A stretch of 64,000 nucleotides of DNA from Verrucomicrobiota bacterium. Its GTDB lineage: Bacteria > Verrucomicrobiota > Verrucomicrobiia > Verrucomicrobiales > Akkermansiaceae. The notes beneath the pieces are model-generated. The model was not told the DNA's origin. It worked only from the letters and a program-made list of their open reading frames with translations, and made no database searches. Positions 9,191 to 17,880 of this stretch are shown here, piece after piece. The DNA is taken from the NCBI GenBank assembly GCA_017301995.1, contig JAFLEH010000022.1, positions 1 through 64,000 of the forward strand, given 5' to 3'. How positions within the stretch are numbered: position 1 is the stretch's first letter; every line of letters starts with the position of its first letter. A program made the translations under genes and the position numbers.

Positions 9191-9856
9191 ATGAAAATCC
9201 TCTCCTTCGCCCTATGCCTGACACTCCTGATCCTGCCTTCCTGCCGGAAATCCAACCGGGAGGCAAAACGGATCCCGCTTGAAATCACCTATTCCCAACA
9301 TGCGGTGATTTACGAATACCCACCACCCAAGGACATACCGCCCTACGTTCACGCTCCGACCGAGCCCGCCGTCTTTATGGTGCCCAATGGCACACGGCTT
9401 CTTTCGGCCGGCAAACCGGTCACAAGTTCCGACCCGGAACCGATCATTGGCTCCCTCGATCTCATCACCGACGGGGACCAAGACCCTGGGGAAGGTCACT
9501 ACGTCGAACTGCTCGGCGGTCCGCATTGGGTACAGATCGACCTCGGGAGGAGCGCCACTCTCTCGGCCATCTGCCTGTGGCACGAACATTCCCCCTATCG
9601 GATCTATCAGGATGTCGTGGTGCGGGTTTCCAACGACCCGGATTTCCGCTCCGGTGTCACCACCTTGTTCAACAACGACGGCGACGCGTCCTCCGGATTG
9701 GGCAAGGGCACCGACTCTCCTTACGCCGAAAGCCGCTTCGGCCTGATCGTCGATGGGCGTGGCGTCCAAGGCCGCTACGTGCGCCTCCACAGCAACGGCA
9801 ACGCTTCCAACATCCACAACCGCTACACCGAAGTCGAAGTCCACGGTCTGCCCTGA
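9191..9856 (+). CDS. Secreted lipoprotein with discoidin (F5/8 type C)-like domain
   Basis: The 221-residue product has a lipoprotein signal: charged start, hydrophobic stretch and the lipobox-like LILPSC at residues 13-18. Residues about 60-215 look like a galactose-binding or discoidin domain: a YVELLGGPHWVQIDLG strand, then SAICLWHEHSPYR, VVVRVSNDPDF, and a closing GRYVRLHSNGN...TEVEVHG. Such domains bind glycans or membranes. The ATG at 9191 fits the signal; the frame is open upstream through repeat A1. It may serve the same glycan-related task as the operon before it, but a dispersed repeat separates them. Confidence 0.75.
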   Translation: MKILSFALCLTLLILPSCRKSNREAKRIPLEITYSQHAVIYEYPPPKDIPPYVHAPTEPAVFMVPNGTRLLSAGKPVTSSDPEPIIGSLDLITDGDQDPGEGHYVELLGGPHWVQIDLGRSATLSAICLWHEHSPYRIYQDVVVRVSNDPDFRSGVTTLFNNDGDASSGLGKGTDSPYAESRFGLIVDGRGVQGRYVRLHSNGNASNIHNRYTEVEVHGLP

Positions 9857-9883
9857 CGCCAGTCGAAGTTGGGATCGACGCCC

Positions 9884-9945
9884 GGCCTCCGGAGCCCCGG
9901 ACCGTGAGGGCGCGCTCCGGAACACGCGGGGGCGCGTGTGCTCCC
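9884..9945 (+). repeat. Dispersed palindromic repeat, copy B1
   Basis: This is near-identical to 11367-11430. Its core is the inverted repeat ACACGCG-GGGG-CGCGTGT, preceded by a CCGGAGCCCCGGACC-like stretch. The remainder of the 320-bp gap before the toxin gene holds no supported gene. Confidence 0.75.
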
Positions 9946-10097
9946 CCGATGCTCCGATCCGGGCACGCTTCCGGATCTTCCGTCATGCAACCGGCGTCGG
10001 CACAGCATCGATGGTCCATGATCCTCAGGCAAAATCTGCGGAAAATAGTATTTGAAATCGGGGGGCTCAGTGGGTATGCTCCGTCTTTCGGCGTGTC

Positions 10098-10130
10098 GCT
10101 GAAGAGACAGGCTGGAAGCCTGTTGTCCAT
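10098..10130 (+). repeat. Dispersed repeat, copy C1
   Basis: The segment GCTGAAGAGACAGGCTGGAA and its continuation recur with few changes at 10998-11030. The two copies flank the PIN toxin-antitoxin pair in the same orientation. Confidence 0.7.
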
Positions 10131-10178
10131 CACCGCCGGGGATTTTTTCTTCCACTTAACAATCAGCATTCAGCAATC

Positions 10179-10640
10179 CTACCATTCGAGTTTGGAGAGG
10201 GGAGCGATGGCAATCGAGGGGTTCTTCGGGAAGTCCTTTTCGTTGGCGGTCAGCAGCGTGTGCATCCCTCCGGCTGCGGCAGTTGCCAGAATCTGCAAAT
10301 CATGGAGCTTCTTGCCGGTGATCCGGAATTTGCCGGCCCATTCCAGGAACAATTCACCGGCACGCAGGGTTTCGGGCAGAAGCGAAGCCCTCTTGACGAA
10401 CTTGGAGACATTCTCCAGAGCGGCCATGATGCCCATGCCAAGCCCGTTGTTTGCCGCAGGCCGGGTTGCGACCACGAGGTACTCGCGGACGGTCTGGGTG
10501 CAGATGAATAGATCGATTCCTGCCGCGCGGGCATTCTGAAACACCGCCACCGCCTCGCTGCGGAGCGGTCGACCTTCGTCGGTGGCTTCGAGGAGGACAT
10601 TGGTATCCACCAGCACCTTGGTTGCCCGCTCAATCTTCAT
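10179..10640 (-). CDS. PIN-domain ribonuclease toxin (VapC/FitB type)
   Basis: A 153-residue PIN-domain protein. The first acidic residue lies in KVLVDTNVLLEA near residue 12. A conserved glutamate is in QTVREYLVVATRP, and the later acidic pair region is KLHDLQILATAAAGG, followed by LLTANEKDF. PIN toxins cleave RNA, often tRNA, and are held inactive by a cognate antitoxin. The start codon overlaps the end of the antitoxin gene by 11 nt, the usual bicistronic order of antitoxin first. It sits between two direct copies of repeat C, consistent with a mobile or recently acquired module. Confidence 0.85.
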   Translation of the reverse strand: MKIERATKVLVDTNVLLEATDEGRPLRSEAVAVFQNARAAGIDLFICTQTVREYLVVATRPAANNGLGMGIMAALENVSKFVKRASLLPETLRAGELFLEWAGKFRITGKKLHDLQILATAAAGGMHTLLTANEKDFPKNPSIAIAPLSKLEW

Positions 10641-10848
10641 AAATGCCCTCCCTTGACCAGTTCTGGGTCCCCTCCGTTCTCACGGTGTTGAGCGAGAACT
10701 CCGCCGGATCGTCGTGTGGAATTTGCTTGGCAGCTTCCTCAAGCACGAAGATCAGCTCACCTTGCAGCGAGCGGTGATGCAGGAGCGCCCGGCGCTTGAG
10801 CCGGGCGATCGTTGGTTCCGGAACATCCCGAATGTGAAGCGATTTCAT
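10630..10848 (-). CDS. FitA-like ribbon-helix-helix antitoxin
   Basis: A 72-residue protein starting MKSLHIRDVPEPTIARLKRR, the typical beta-strand plus helices of FitA/VapB-type antitoxins. The pattern IRDVP...LKRRA..H.RSLQGE is characteristic. The C-terminal half should wrap the PIN toxin encoded by the overlapping downstream gene. An in-frame ATG seven codons upstream (10869) is possible but adds residues unlike the family. These pairs generally repress their own promoter, here expected upstream of 10848. Confidence 0.85.
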   Translation of the reverse strand: MKSLHIRDVPEPTIARLKRRALLHHRSLQGELIFVLEEAAKQIPHDDPAEFSLNTVRTEGTQNWSREGIYED

Positions 10849-10997
10849 ACCGGTAGCATAATGCTCCAATCCGACCCAGGCAAGCGGATTTTCGGGAAGA
10901 ATTTCAGGAAGGGAAGACGGCCCGCCTGGTTGTCATGGACAGTGGCCTTCCTGGCTGCGGTCTGTCAGGTTCAGGCTCAGCGCGGGTTTTCCCTGCC

Positions 10998-11030
10998 GCT
11001 GAAGAAACAGGCTGGAAGCCCGTCTTCCAT
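10998..11030 (+). repeat. Dispersed repeat, copy C2
   Basis: Second copy of the element at 10098-10130, about 85% identical by eye, same orientation. Confidence 0.7.
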
Positions 11031-11176
11031 GAGCGACTGGAAGCCGATCCTCCGGCTCTTTCCGGGCTACCGGAGGCGCTGACAAAACTTTCACTGCCTC
11101 CCGCCATCTGGAAAATGCCAGTGACAGAACCCGCAGTGGAATCTGCCGCTTGCACCGCGCCGCTGCGGGAAAAAAC

Positions 11177-11264
11177 CGTGGCTGGCGCGTCTCGCGCCAG
11201 TCCGTCTCCGGCGCGTCCCGCGCCGGATGGAGAATGATAAAGCCCCCGGACCCGCGCAAAGCAC
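11177..11264 (+). repeat. Dispersed palindromic repeat, copy A2
   Basis: Near-identical to 9078-9165. Two adjacent perfect palindromes are visible: CTGGCGCG-TCT-CGCGCCAG and CCGGCGCG-TCC-CGCGCCGG. The shared centre GCGTCYCGC recurs in other repeats in the window. Confidence 0.8.
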
Positions 11265-11366
11265 TCTGGGGAGCGCACGCGCCCTCGCGTGCTGTTTCCG
11301 GCGCCCTCGCCGGAAACTGGCCCACCATGTCCGGGGGAGTTTTGTCCGCGGATGGGAACGTTGCCC

Positions 11367-11430
11367 GGCCTACGGAGCCCCCGGACCGCAACGACGCGCT
11401 CCGGAACACGCGGGGGCGCGTGTGCTCCCC
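11367..11430 (+). repeat. Dispersed palindromic repeat, copy B2
   Basis: Near-identical to 9884-9945 including the ACACGCG-GGGG-CGCGTGT hairpin; it lies shortly upstream of the ROCO-TIR gene. Confidence 0.75.
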
Positions 11431-11676
11431 TGTGCGTCGCAGGTGCCCGCCTTTCTGGAAGATCTCCGCGTTCTCGCTTGTCAACCCGCTGTCCGCCAAA
11501 TAGGCTCTTCCGCATGATGAAGATCCGAAGCGGTTTTAGCCACGCCACCACCTCCCACCACCTCGGCCACCCGGAGCGAGCCAGGGGCCGCTTCACCCAA
11601 TCCTTCCTCGAAGACCCCACCCGCTGCCAGGAGGAAACCGTAACCCCGAAACTACAAGGGTAAGGGGGATAACGGG

Positions 11677-14553
11677 ATGACTCAGAAAGAGCGGAGAGGC
11701 TTTGAGGAGGCGTTAGTACGCATTGAAGATTGCCGCAGAGCAGGCAGGACAGGCATATTTCTCGATTTGGGCGGTCTGTCCCTTCCCGCTTTGCCCTCAG
11801 AAATCGGCGAGCTTGTATCGTTAAGGGCGCTTCATCTCGGACACAATCATCTAGTGACTCTACCTCCGGAGATTGGCCAGCTCACGGTATTGGAGGAGGT
11901 TCTGCTCAACAACAATCGAATCAGCAACCTACCCCCCGAGATAGGGAATCTCTCCGAACTCTCGCTGCTTGACCTTGATGGTAACTGCCTGACCACCCTC
12001 CCCCCAGAAATAGGGCAGCTTGAAATGTTGAGCTGGCTAACTTTACGCAATAACCGACTAACCACGTTGCCACCTGAAATCGGTCGCCTTGCGCTCATCC
12101 GAGGTATTGACCTCTCGTATAACTCGCTGAAGACGCTGCCACCCGAGTTTTTCCAACTCTTCTCATTAAGGCAGCTTTCATTCGAGGGCAACCGACTCAA
12201 GGAATTGCCTGCGGAATTCAACCGTCTGGAATCGTTGGAAAGGCTGATTCTGGAAAAAAACAGCCTTCGGAAATTACCAAAATCCTTGCTAGATCTGAAG
12301 TCATTGAAGTTACTTAACCTTCACGGCAATGTGGCACTTGGCCTTCCCGCCGAGGTGCTCGGTCGGCGGTTTAGACTACAGCGGTCTTTCGAAACGAGCC
12401 AAGGCTCTGTTTTCCAAAGCCTTGCGGACTTGATCGCCCAAAATATTGACGACGATGAAGACAAGTTGCCAACAACCTCAGCGGCAGCGATACTGGATTA
12501 CTATTTCACCACTCAAACAGGTGGAAGAAAATCCCTCAACGAAGTGAAGGTTATCCTCGTAGGCCGAGGAGGATCGGGAAAAACCTCCATCCGTAAGCGT
12601 CTAATCGATAACCGCTTTGACCCGGCCCAGCAGGAAACCCCAGGCATCGAGATCGATCACTGGAAGCTTGAGCGGAGAGCGGATGGCATTGAGGCGCACT
12701 TATGGGACTTTGCCGGGCAGGACATCACCCATGCCACGCACCAGTTTTTCCTGACCCGTCGCAGTCTCTATCTGCTGGTACTGGAAGGCCGGAGCGACAG
12801 CCAGGACCGTGATGCCGAGTATTGGCTGCGCCTGATCCGGGCCTTTGGCGCGGATTCTCCGGTGATCGTGATCCTCAACAAGTGGGACAGCAAACCCTTC
12901 GGCGTGCAGGAGTTCACGCTGCGCCGGGAATTTCCGCAGATCCGGGGCTTCATCCGCACCGACTGCCGCACCGGCCTGGGCATCCGGGAACTGGAGCAAA
13001 CCATCCTCCAAACCGTCCGCGGAATGGAGAGTGTTACCCTGGCGTTTCCCAAACTCTGGTTCTCGGTGAAGGAACGGCTGGCTGGCATGAAGGAGAACTA
13101 CCTGCCGTTGTGCGACTACCGCCGGATTTGCCAAATCAATGGCGTGAGCAAGCCGGGCGACCAGGACTCGCTGGCCTCGCATTTGCACAATCTGGGGATC
13201 ATCCTCCACTACGCCGACGACCCGCGCCTGCATGACACCACGGTGCTTAACCCGCGCTGGGTCACGGCCAGCGTTTATGCGCTTCTCCGCCATGTGGAGA
13301 AACGGCAGGCGGCGGACGGCATCTTCAACGGCCGGCTCACCCTGAAAGAGGCCCGCGCCGCACTGCCGGAAGAACGCCCGCAAACGGACGCGGAGGGCAG
13401 ACCGCTGGACATGGTGGCCTATCTGGTGGGGCTGATGGAACGCTTCGAGCTGTGCTATCCGCTGGAAGGAACGGCGGACACCTGGCTGATCCCGCAACTG
13501 CTGTCTCCCCAAAACCCGCAGGATCTGGGCGACCGCTGGTTCACTGAGCCCGCCACCCGCCTGCGCTACCAATACAATGTGCTGCCGGAGGGCCTGCTGC
13601 CGCGCTTCGTCGTCCGGGCGCATCCGCTGGTGTTCGGGAACCAGGTCTGGAGGCAGGGCGTGGTGTTGGAGATGGAGGACGACCCGTCTGGCGAATCCGC
13701 CCGCGCCTTGGTCATTGCCGAACCGGGCCGCGAACGCATCGAGGTGACGGTGATCGGCGGCGGCGACGCGCGTCTGCGCCTTACCAAGCTGGTTCGCGCC
13801 CATTTCCAGGACATTCACGAGAACTTCACCCGCACCGAGCAACGCAACGGCGAATCGGTTCGGATCAACAATCTGGATGCCCGGGAGTTGGTGGAACTGG
13901 AGAACCAGCCCGGGCAATATCAAAGCGTCAAAGCGCTGCTGGTGGACGAGCGGAAAAACAACATCAGCACCATCTCCACAGATGAGCAGGGCAGCGTGCG
14001 TATCGATCGAACCCAGGAACTGAACCGCGTGGCCTCCCCGGAAGGTAAGGAGCGGCGGAACACCGCGAGGCAGCTTTTCCAGGATCGTCCCAAGGTTTTT
14101 CTCAGCTACGCCCACGCCGATGCGGCCTACCGTGATGTGTTCGCGCAGAATCTGGAGGTCATGGAAATGGATGGCCTGATTGATTGGTGGTATGACGGCA
14201 AGGTGCTGGCTTCCCAGGATTTCGACAAGGAGATCCGCCGCGCCATGGATGAGGCGGACTTGATTATTTTCCTCATCAGCACGGCCTCGCTCCGGTCGAA
14301 GTACATCCGGGAGGTGGAGCTTGGATATGCCCTGAATCCGATCTCGCGCGGGGCAGCAATGGACCCGCCGCCCAAAGTTATCCCCATCCTGCTGGAGCAA
14401 CAATGCGCTTGGAAGGAGGGCAAGCTCGCCCGCCTCCAAACCCTCCCCGGCGATCCCAAGGGCAACATCAAGGCCGTGGACCAATGGCCCAACCGCCGCA
14501 AAGCCTTCAACGCCGTGGAACAAGCGCTGCGGCGGCTGCTGAAAGAGGGGTGA
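11677..14553 (+). CDS. LRR-Roc-COR-TIR (ROCO family) STAND-like protein, probable immune sensor
   Basis: A 958-residue protein with four readable parts. Residues about 25-235 are leucine-rich repeats of the 23-residue LPPEIG type. Residues about 285-440 are a Roc GTPase, with P-loop GRGGSGKTS at about 295, a switch-like LWDFAGQDITHATHQFF, and NKWD for guanine specificity. Residues about 440-700 fit a COR dimerisation region. Residues about 805-958 are a TIR domain (PKVFLSYAHAD, then LIDWWYDGKV, then YIREVELGYAL, whose Glu may be catalytic). TIR domains in bacterial immunity often consume NAD+ once a sensor part detects infection. The LRR part is visibly less GC-rich than everything after about 12640. 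The gene lies 72 bp upstream of a Septu-like pair, on the same strand. Confidence 0.88.
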   Translation: MTQKERRGFEEALVRIEDCRRAGRTGIFLDLGGLSLPALPSEIGELVSLRALHLGHNHLVTLPPEIGQLTVLEEVLLNNNRISNLPPEIGNLSELSLLDLDGNCLTTLPPEIGQLEMLSWLTLRNNRLTTLPPEIGRLALIRGIDLSYNSLKTLPPEFFQLFSLRQLSFEGNRLKELPAEFNRLESLERLILEKNSLRKLPKSLLDLKSLKLLNLHGNVALGLPAEVLGRRFRLQRSFETSQGSVFQSLADLIAQNIDDDEDKLPTTSAAAILDYYFTTQTGGRKSLNEVKVILVGRGGSGKTSIRKRLIDNRFDPAQQETPGIEIDHWKLERRADGIEAHLWDFAGQDITHATHQFFLTRRSLYLLVLEGRSDSQDRDAEYWLRLIRAFGADSPVIVILNKWDSKPFGVQEFTLRREFPQIRGFIRTDCRTGLGIRELEQTILQTVRGMESVTLAFPKLWFSVKERLAGMKENYLPLCDYRRICQINGVSKPGDQDSLASHLHNLGIILHYADDPRLHDTTVLNPRWVTASVYALLRHVEKRQAADGIFNGRLTLKEARAALPEERPQTDAEGRPLDMVAYLVGLMERFELCYPLEGTADTWLIPQLLSPQNPQDLGDRWFTEPATRLRYQYNVLPEGLLPRFVVRAHPLVFGNQVWRQGVVLEMEDDPSGESARALVIAEPGRERIEVTVIGGGDARLRLTKLVRAHFQDIHENFTRTEQRNGESVRINNLDARELVELENQPGQYQSVKALLVDERKNNISTISTDEQGSVRIDRTQELNRVASPEGKERRNTARQLFQDRPKVFLSYAHADAAYRDVFAQNLEVMEMDGLIDWWYDGKVLASQDFDKEIRRAMDEADLIIFLISTASLRSKYIREVELGYALNPISRGAAMDPPPKVIPILLEQQCAWKEGKLARLQTLPGDPKGNIKAVDQWPNRRKAFNAVEQALRRLLKEG

Positions 14554-14625
14554 AATCGTTGGATGTTCGCCCCGCCCTGCCTCCGGCCTTGCAATCCCCG
14601 CCCATCCTGCCTTACTGAACGCCGT

Positions 14626-15855
14626 ATGAAAATCTCCGCCTTACGAGCTAACCTGTTCCCTCCGTTCGGTCACTTCGAGATCGAGTTTCCGCATGTGGAG
14701 GGAGACTGCGATCAGGAGTTGGCGGAGGTGCATGTGTTCACCGGCCCGAACGGAAGCGGAAAGACGCGGTTGATGGCGCTGATTGCGGGATGCATGGGAA
14801 GCTATTCAGAATTGAAGAAGCGCGACATTGGAAAATACATGAGAGAGTTCCAAGGTCTTGCGTTTGACGGCGATCTTCCCTTCCCCTTGGGGTGGCAGGA
14901 TATGGCGAGTGGTCCTTTAATGCGCCGCGAAGAAACACCCTCCATGACCTTCTGCCCGCGCGCCTATTTGGAATCCGCCGAAGTGAGAGCGAACGCGGAA
15001 ATCCGCCTGCCTACGGTTGATGACGCGTTATCATTCTCCCGCCCGTCCGACGAATCCCAGCGCCTTCTGCAAGGCCTTTTCACGATGGACCTGCAAGCGG
15101 CCACCGAAAGCCGCCACGGCACAGACGGGCGCTACAGCCGCATGATCCAAAGTATCGAACGGGCAATTCAGGATGTGACGGGGGTGCCGTTCTCGTTCGT
15201 ATCCACCGTTCATCCGAAACCGGAACTTCGGGTGCGTTGGGGCGCTCATCCCGAGACGTACGAGATCACCACTTTGCCGGATGGACTGCGTAGCATTCTC
15301 GGCTGGCTGGTGCAGGGTGTCGTGTGGATGGACATTTTCTGGGACTCAGTTCCCGATCCGCTCAGCCAGCCGGTGATCCTGCTGGTGGATGAGCCGGAGA
15401 CCCACCTGCATCCGGAATGGCAATGGCGGGTGATGCCGATGATGCAACGGCTGTTTCCCAAAGCGCAGATTTTCGCGGCCACGCACTCGCCGTTCATTGT
15501 GAGTTCTCTGAATGAAAACGCATGGATCCACCGGCTGAGAGTGACAAGGAACGGAACGGTCACGTTGGATGAGCCCAAACCCGTGGAGAAGGGGGACAGC
15601 TATGTGACCGCGCTGAGCACGGTGCTTGAAGTGAGCGATTGGTATGACCCCGAGAATCGGAAATTGCTCGCCGAGTTCCGGGAGCTACGCAGCGCGGCTC
15701 TGAAAGGCGGCGATACCGAGGAGCAGGAGATGCGAGAGAAGGCTCAGGAAATAGCCGGACGCGGCATGGAGTTGGAGCAGGTCGTGGGCGCGGAGCTGCG
15801 CCAATACGAGCGCCAGAAGCAGCAAATGGCGGAACTCAAACGCAAGAAGGCATGA
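14626..15855 (+). CDS. ptuA: AAA ATPase, PtuA-like (Septu defence)
   Basis: A 409-residue SMC/ABC-like ATPase. The Walker A is GPNGSGKT at residues 40-47. The late Walker B/D-loop block is ILLVDEPETHLHPEWQ near residue 253, followed by AATHSPFIVSSL. These are features of the AAA_21/AAA_15 group. Its last 4 nt (ATGA) overlap the start of an HNH nuclease gene, the arrangement of the two-gene Septu anti-phage system, where PtuA binds ATP and controls the nuclease PtuB. The ATG at 14626 fits the family start (MKISALRANLFPPFG). The upstream in-frame ATG at 14563 adds a Cys/Pro-rich stretch that looks non-coding. A retron-type variant is less likely because no reverse transcriptase is nearby. Confidence 0.78.
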   Translation: MKISALRANLFPPFGHFEIEFPHVEGDCDQELAEVHVFTGPNGSGKTRLMALIAGCMGSYSELKKRDIGKYMREFQGLAFDGDLPFPLGWQDMASGPLMRREETPSMTFCPRAYLESAEVRANAEIRLPTVDDALSFSRPSDESQRLLQGLFTMDLQAATESRHGTDGRYSRMIQSIERAIQDVTGVPFSFVSTVHPKPELRVRWGAHPETYEITTLPDGLRSILGWLVQGVVWMDIFWDSVPDPLSQPVILLVDEPETHLHPEWQWRVMPMMQRLFPKAQIFAATHSPFIVSSLNENAWIHRLRVTRNGTVTLDEPKPVEKGDSYVTALSTVLEVSDWYDPENRKLLAEFRELRSAALKGGDTEEQEMREKAQEIAGRGMELEQVVGAELRQYERQKQQMAELKRKKA

Positions 15856-16445
15856 GAAAGTTCGAACGCGCGGAGTGCCCGCAGGTTCTGAAAGACAAAG
15901 GAGCCGGGTGGACTGCAACCCTGGTGGAGCGGGGGCGTTGGACGGGCTGGCCCCAGCACAACAAGCGCAAGCTCAATCACATTCTGACAGATGAGGGGTT
16001 GAGGGACCAGACCCAAGCGCACTGTTCCTACTGCGACATGACTCCGATCTGTCCGCCGGGTAGGGAGACCATCGACCATTTCCAACCGAAATCGGGAGAA
16101 AAGGGGCGCCTTGATCTTGGCTTCGAGTGGACCAATCTGTTCTACTGCTGCGACCATTGCCAGCAGATGAAACTTGAGCAGTTCGAGGACGCGCTGTTGA
16201 AGCCCGACGATGCGGATTACGCGTTCGACATATACTTCCAATGGGATTTCGCCACGGGTGAGTTGCGACCCAACGAAGTGGCCGAGCCTGAGATCCAGCA
16301 CCGCGCCACGCGGACCATCGAGATATTCAAGCTCAGCGAAAAGCATCCGTCGCTGCGGCTAAAGGCACTGCGAGACTTCCGCGCCGTTGAAGCGGCGAAC
16401 CCCGATGACTATTCCTACCGGGATTTTCTGGAGAGGGCGGGCTGA
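15852..16445 (+). CDS. ptuB: HNH endonuclease, PtuB-like (Septu defence)
   Basis: A 197-residue protein starting MRKFERAECPQVLK. It has a zinc-HNH layout: CSYC at residues 58-61, IDHFQPKS with Asp-His at 75-76, FEWTNLFYCC and DHCQQMK giving the second Cys pair. This matches the HNH family seen as PtuB and as retron effector nucleases. Its start overlaps the PtuA-like gene by 4 nt. The expected action is nucleic acid cleavage released by the ATPase on phage infection; that is known for the family and not shown here. A repeat-rich zone follows the stop. Confidence 0.8.
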   Translation: MRKFERAECPQVLKDKGAGWTATLVERGRWTGWPQHNKRKLNHILTDEGLRDQTQAHCSYCDMTPICPPGRETIDHFQPKSGEKGRLDLGFEWTNLFYCCDHCQQMKLEQFEDALLKPDDADYAFDIYFQWDFATGELRPNEVAEPEIQHRATRTIEIFKLSEKHPSLRLKALRDFRAVEAANPDDYSYRDFLERAG

Positions 16446-16783
16446 CGCTCGCATCGTCGTGGCCCGGAGGCCGCACCCGCGAAGGGCCTGCGGCCGGGCC
16501 GGATGAATCCGGCGCTCCGTGAAAACGCCTGCGATCCACAATCCCGGCCTTGGCGACCCGCGACGTGGCAATGGATTTCCGTGCTTCTTCATCCACGATC
16601 CACGACCCGACACTCCATTCTTCATCTTGTGTGCGACCATGTGACGGCACGGCCGCCTTGTCGGCGCGGAGCACACCCGCGAAGCCATCCCTCGTGGACG
16701 CAGCACGGCGGAGTCAAAGCCGTACGCAGGGTGGCGTGGGACCCGGGAGCTAATCACTTGCGGGGAACCGGTTCGTCGATAGG
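16446..16783. repeat. Repeat-rich intergenic zone after the Septu-like pair
   Basis: No gene is supported. It holds GCCGGAT-GA-ATCCGGC (16498-16513), a perfect palindrome. The surrounding GCCTGCGGCCGGGCC...GGCGCTCCG context recurs in degenerate form at 46372-46420. The segment at 16742-16773 (CCCGGGAGC...GGGGAACCGGTT) recurs at 18460-18491. The zone bounds the defence genes on their right. Confidence 0.6.
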
Positions 16784-17203
16784 TTAAATCTTGTCGTCCC
16801 AGAACGATCTGTCGCTCCAGGTCGCCCATACAAACCATGGCAGACCGCCAGTATCAACAACCAACGCCAAGAGGGCAAGTATCGCGGAAAGGTCAGAACC
16901 AAACCCAATCACAGAGGCAAGTATCGCGAAAATCGTCCCCAAGCAGGGGATTCCAGATGCGTGCCGAAATCCATCCATCGTGCCATGGCTATACCTCCAG
17001 AGCGATGGGCGAATGAACGACAGCCAGACGTTGACGGCGGCAATCGCAAGGCTGATCGATGCGAGGGAAATCCCTGCCACTGACGAGTAGGGTGCGCGAT
17101 CAGATAAAATCGAGGCGACCGCAAGAACTGCGGGAGCAAGTGCAATACATATACCGATGCTACGCTTGAAGATCGCCCGTCGATATGGAGTCGCATCAGT
17201 CAT
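16784..17203 (-). CDS. Small multi-pass membrane protein of unknown function
   Basis: A 139-residue protein with about four hydrophobic segments (roughly residues 13-33, 40-62, 85-107 and 110-128). It has no motif I recognise. It is the last of the minus-strand genes in a stretch that looks like integron cassettes: an attC-like fold ends 9 bp before its ATG, the normal spacing for a cassette gene. Base composition is lower in GC than in the core genes. Its own stop is followed by ATTTAAC, which fits the start of another attC, but the second arm is not visible and a dispersed repeat takes over. Confidence 0.65.
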   Translation of the reverse strand: MTDATPYRRAIFKRSIGICIALAPAVLAVASILSDRAPYSSVAGISLASISLAIAAVNVWLSFIRPSLWRYSHGTMDGFRHASGIPCLGTIFAILASVIGFGSDLSAILALLALVVDTGGLPWFVWATWSDRSFWDDKI

Positions 17204-17212
17204 GGATTTTCA

Positions 17213-17305
17213 GACGAACGCTTCGGATCAGGCGACGGCGAGCGGGAAGCGTCGATGACACGACAGATGCCATTCGAGCCGTTGCCTGCATCCGTTTTGT
17301 TCGCC
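17213..17305 (-). other. attC-like recombination site of an integron cassette
   Basis: Read on the minus strand, the two arms are GGCGAAC-AAAA-CGGATGCAGGCAACGGC (17305 to 17278) and its near-complement ending in GTTCGTC (17213-17219). Arm pairing gives an outer box with AAC/GTT, a 4-nt unpaired spacer on each side and an inner 16-bp stem. That stem is interrupted by one extrahelical G, with a loop of about 38 nt. These are the structural hallmarks of attC: R boxes, unpaired central spacer, extrahelical base and variable terminal structure. The R boxes deviate from RYYYAAC/GTTRRRY outside the AAC/GTT core. Confidence 0.55.
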
Positions 17306-17328
17306 TTTGGTGGTTTCGTGGAACGTGG

Positions 17329-17832
17329 TCATGCGAGGTGCTTAATGGCTGACATCGGGCTGCCCGTGATGAATGTGATACTGAATCCCTCTGCAACACA
17401 CTCAAAGGTGGTATCGTGGAATGAGAAAATGAAATGGTGGTAACGGGAAAAGGAGTCGGGACGGTGATACGGATGCACTGAGTTCATGCGCTCCAAGATC
17501 CTGATCCATGAGGAATGCTGAATCTCATACACCGAATACGGCTCCAGCCCGCGAGATGCCAATGGGTGCCCCGAAAAGGCTTCATCGTTCGGAGGACCAA
17601 ACATGTGGGAGTAAAGATGCTTGAACTTAACCACCGCAACGGGCTCACCTCCCGAACTTTCATCAACGACGGTAACCGTAGTGCCATCCCAACCAGGAGG
17701 GGTGTTCTGCAAATAGTAAGCAAGGTAAAGCTCGTGCTCCGTGGCAAGAACGATGGGGCAGGGTGCGCCGACGGATGACTGGGGCGTGTCCTTCAGTTCC
17801 ACAACCGTGTCTCTGGCATCTACGCTATACAT
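17329..17832 (-). CDS. Unknown protein, putative cassette gene
   Basis: A 167-residue soluble protein with no signal and no recognised domain. It has an IVLATEHELYLAYYLQNTP segment early, an aromatic and histidine-rich middle (HLYSHMFGPPNDEAF, HPYHRPDSFSRYHHFIFSFHD), and a C terminus reading FITGSPMSAIKHLA. The attC-like fold at 17213-17305 begins 23 bp after its stop, so gene plus fold form a plausible cassette. Codon use is less GC-biased than in neighbouring core genes. Confidence 0.65.
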   Translation of the reverse strand: MYSVDARDTVVELKDTPQSSVGAPCPIVLATEHELYLAYYLQNTPPGWDGTTVTVVDESSGGEPVAVVKFKHLYSHMFGPPNDEAFSGHPLASRGLEPYSVYEIQHSSWIRILERMNSVHPYHRPDSFSRYHHFIFSFHDTTFECVAEGFSITFITGSPMSAIKHLA

Positions 17833-17880
17833 CGCGCTTCATTGGTTAGGCAAACCGTTTTGTTATGCCGAAAAACCGGT

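Larger units (their letters stand above)
10870..11676. other. 807-bp gene-free zone packed with dispersed repeats
   Basis: No reading frame here looks like a protein. It carries repeats C2 (10998-11030), A2 (11177-11264) and B2 (11367-11430). There are also further small palindromes, for example GCACGCG-CCCT-CGCGTGC near 11274. It separates the toxin-antitoxin pair from the ROCO-TIR gene. The last 150 bp before 11677 should hold the ROCO promoter, and a G-rich stretch precedes its ATG. Confidence 0.6.

Noticed and set aside
14563..14625. Upstream ATG for the PtuA-like ATPase
   Set aside because: The extra 21 residues are Cys/Pro-rich and unlike the family start, which begins at 14626.
17840..17870. 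GTTAGGC and GTTATGC as a third attC site
   Set aside because: No matching AAC-containing arm lies at the right distance in either orientation; kept only as a separate hairpin note.
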